Part shown: piece after piece, positions 50,636-52,060 of the stretch | Layout of the letters: each line of letters opens with the position of its first letter | Numbering within the stretch: position 1 is the stretch's first letter | Assembly: GCA_040753875.1 (NCBI GenBank) | Contig: JBFMDV010000038.1 | Location: 1 to 52,060, forward strand | Source of the DNA: Candidatus Zixiibacteriota bacterium | GTDB lineage: Bacteria > Zixibacteria > MSB-5A5 > GN15 > FEB-12 | DNA: 52,060 bases | Direction of reading: 5' to 3' | Notes under the pieces: model-generated | Told to the model about the DNA's origin: nothing | The model's input: only the letters and a program-made list of their open reading frames with translations | The model's database searches: none | Position numbers and translations under genes: made by a program

Positions 50636-51688
50636 ATGGACATGAGAGTGAAAGAACTGAGCGCGGTGTGTGTTCTGCTGTGTAGTGCATTCGGGCTATT
50701 CCTGTCGATGTGCACCGACCACGGGACTGATCCAAAACCAGAGGGGCCGAAGGACTATGCGGTGTTCTTTGGTGACTATACTGTACCGCCATATGAGCTT
50801 TACCGGTATCACGTCGTTTCTGGTAAGCTGGATTCGACCACTAGTCAGCCACAGTCGCTGATTTCGCCGACTGCAGTTTCTGCAGATGGAAAGCGCCTTT
50901 ACTGGTATGACGGAACAGTGATGGATGCTGAGACATTCGATGTATTGACACCATTGCCACATCGTGGTTATGTGGCTCCATCCCCGGACAACCAGCTACT
51001 CGCCGTGTGTGACACTGACCTTTTCATCCTCCGCACTTCGGATTTCTCGGTGGTCTATCATGACACGGATGCTGTCGCGAGCGGAACCTTCAGCGGCAAC
51101 AGCAAGAGATTCTATGGCAAGAAGGCCGCAGTAGGTGATTGCTACCCTATGTACAAGCTCGATCTGGAACAAGCGAATCAAGTGACCTACTCGTGCATTA
51201 AGGGTGGAATGGGTCTCGAACCATTGGTTATTTCGCCGGACGAGACTAAGCTGTATTTGTATCGCAAGTATGCCACGTTCCTTTGTTCCTTTGACGTCTA
51301 CGATTTGACTCTGGATTCGACTACGTTTAGTGAGCCATTGATTCCGGGCGGCGGAACGCTGGCGCAAACACCGGACGGCAAAGATGTGTATTTCACAAAC
51401 CCCGGTGATCTCATCTCGGGTCCCCCGCCCCCATACTCGCTGGCGGTCTATCATGTGGAGACAATGAAGATCGATACCGTCATGGACTGGGGTTTGGTGT
51501 GCTGGTCAGACAGCAGCCAGTTCTTGGGGTACAAACACATCGTTATCACGGCCGATGGCCGATGGCTTATGGGCACTACCATGGCTGACGGGACCATTAT
51601 TCGCAGAAATCTGCAGGACAGTGGGACAACAACGCGATGTGTGTTCGGGGCATGGCTCAAGTTCCCCAGGACTCAGAACGGACTGTAA
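50636..51688 (+). CDS. Secreted/lipoprotein-like beta-propeller protein of unknown function
   Basis: 350-aa exported protein. GGAGG (50627-50631) precedes ATG 50636; ATG 50642 is a second possible start. The N-terminal hydrophobic segment ends in 'FLSMC' (~residue 28), a non-ideal lipobox, so lipoprotein status is likely but unproven. The rest contains five to six WD/YVTN-like blades: 'VSADGKRLYWYDG', 'PSPDNQLLAVCDTDLFILRT', 'ISPDETKLYLYRK', 'QTPDGKDVYFTN' and 'ITADGRWLMGT'. Such propellers usually bind partners or act as surface scaffolds. Expression may be switched by the G10 promoter. A truncated protease paralogue follows after 19 nt. Confidence 0.8.
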   Translation: MDMRVKELSAVCVLLCSAFGLFLSMCTDHGTDPKPEGPKDYAVFFGDYTVPPYELYRYHVVSGKLDSTTSQPQSLISPTAVSADGKRLYWYDGTVMDAETFDVLTPLPHRGYVAPSPDNQLLAVCDTDLFILRTSDFSVVYHDTDAVASGTFSGNSKRFYGKKAAVGDCYPMYKLDLEQANQVTYSCIKGGMGLEPLVISPDETKLYLYRKYATFLCSFDVYDLTLDSTTFSEPLIPGGGTLAQTPDGKDVYFTNPGDLISGPPPPYSLAVYHVETMKIDTVMDWGLVCWSDSSQFLGYKHIVITADGRWLMGTTMADGTIIRRNLQDSGTTTRCVFGAWLKFPRTQNGL

Positions 51689-51707
51689 TTTTCGATGGAG
51701 GATTTTA

Positions 51708-51923
51708 ATGAAGAAGCATGGCGAGATCGTTACAATGGTCGCAGTTCTGATCATCTGTATGGTCGGTTCACTGCATGCACAATTCTATTACGGCAAGTAT
51801 GGGCCAGTGTCCATTACGGAGGACTCCAATCGGATTATCCTCAAATTTGAGATCACCGCCGGACAGGATAACCGCACGGAACTCTTGGCACAGTTAGCAG
51901 GAGTGCTGCAACTAGTGCTATAG
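51708..51923 (+). pseudogene. Truncated S8 protease paralogue
   Basis: 71-codon frame with a good GGAGGA site (51697-51702) before ATG 51708. Its N terminus, including a signal peptide and 'AQFYYGKYGPVSI', matches the first ~67 residues of the protease at 19-1824 ('AQFYHGTDGMVPL'), then ends within a few codons after the point equivalent to Gln67. The last codons, 'LVL', have no counterpart. The break falls at a TA dinucleotide (51913-51914), as expected for IS630-type insertion, and a transposase-like gene begins 61 nt farther. So the catalytic part has been cut off here; it may continue beyond the element outside the window. Confidence 0.75.
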
Positions 51924-52060
51924 CAACTATTAGTTGCCAATAATATTTAACAAGTGCATATTGATTCCTCAAGGAGGAATTGATATGGCACGTCCGGTGC
52001 GGATTAGATTGCGTCGGCTGCAGAAGGCAGAGCGACGGTTGTTACAGGGTAAATTGAGGG
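51913..52060 (+). mobile_element. Left end of a probable IS630-like insertion element (partial)
   Basis: Starts at the point where homology with the S8 protease stops. It begins at a TA, contains a perfect hairpin GCAACTA-T-TAGTTGC (51923-51937) near its end, and carries the transposase-like start at 51985. The right end lies outside the window. Confidence 0.5.
51985..52060 (+). CDS. Transposase-like protein, N-terminal fragment (runs off window)
   Basis: Only the first 25 residues are present, beginning 'MARPVRIRLRRLQKAERR'. A very good AAGGAGGAA at 51971-51979 precedes ATG 51985. The Met-Ala-Arg-Pro start with a basic, helix-forming segment resembles the N-terminal DNA-binding region of IS630-family transposases and related helix-turn-helix proteins. 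The position, right after the break in the protease paralogue, supports an insertion element. The family assignment rests on 25 residues and is tentative. Confidence 0.5.
   Translation, partial: MARPVRIRLRRLQKAERRLLQGKLR

Overview
The window looks like a chromosomal segment of a Gram-negative bacterium of the FCB group, most likely an uncultivated lineage such as Zixibacteria. Three things point there. Secreted proteins end in paired dockerin-like motifs of the form 'xxxxDISDLxxLVDxLFxGG'. One large secreted protein ends in a type-9-secretion-style sorting domain with 'NYPNPFNP'. Porin, TonB, SurA-type chaperone and lipoprotein genes imply an outer membrane. The taxon is inferred from sequence style, not from a marker gene. 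Most genes are intact, closely packed in operons (many ATGA, GTGA or TGATG overlaps) and carry good Shine-Dalgarno sites.

Layout. 1-2 kb: secreted subtilisin-like protease with dockerin-like repeats. 2-10 kb: sugar ABC transporter (lipoprotein receptor, double ATPase, and a permease with an unusual extracytoplasmic insert) followed by a secreted GH38 alpha-mannosidase carrying chitobiase-C-like and PA14 domains, which suggests mannoside use. 10-11.3 kb: secreted dockerin-like protein. 11.4-15.1 kb (minus): ArsR-type regulator, permease, ArsE-like thioredoxin, two ArsF-like proteins and an ArsG-like permease, with two matching operator/promoter sites. 15.2-16.1 kb: TonB-like protein. 16.4-25.8 kb: complete phosphate-starvation locus, phoB-phoR, phosphate-selective-type porin, two pstS, pstC, pstA, pstB, phoU, with 11-bp-spaced Pho-box-like direct repeats before phoB, the porin and the second pstS. 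25.8-27.2 kb (minus): ECF sigma factor and a membrane partner. 27.2-29.7 kb: folE, a triple-PTPS-domain fusion and an SDR, resembling a tetrahydrobiopterin-type pathway. 29.7-30.3 kb (minus): flavin reductase-like protein. 30.4-35 kb: branched-chain amino-acid ABC transporter livJHMGF ending in a strong terminator. 35-37.3 kb (minus): large secreted cohesin-like/T9SS protein. 37.6-38.5 kb: strong promoter, membrane-anchored redoxin and a small secreted six-cysteine peptide. 38.6-41.2 kb (minus): VWA protein and MoxR-like ATPase. 41.3-44.6 kb (minus): S4 RNA-binding protein and two PpiC-type foldases. 44.8-47.5 kb (minus): hprK, KAS III-like synthase and an RRM protein with a long leader. 47.8-49.9 kb (minus): S9 prolyl oligopeptidase. 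49.9-50.6 kb: gene-poor region with hairpins and paired dyads. 50.6-52 kb: beta-propeller lipoprotein behind a promoter with a G10 tract in its spacer, then a truncated paralogue of the first protease apparently cut by a mobile element whose transposase-like gene runs off the window.

The most interesting items are the G10 promoter (a possible phase-variable switch), the redoxin plus six-cysteine peptide pair, the three-domain PTPS fusion in a pterin operon, the ArsEFG-like cluster with its duplicated operators, the Pho-box-like regulon, and the protease paralogue broken at a TA dinucleotide.
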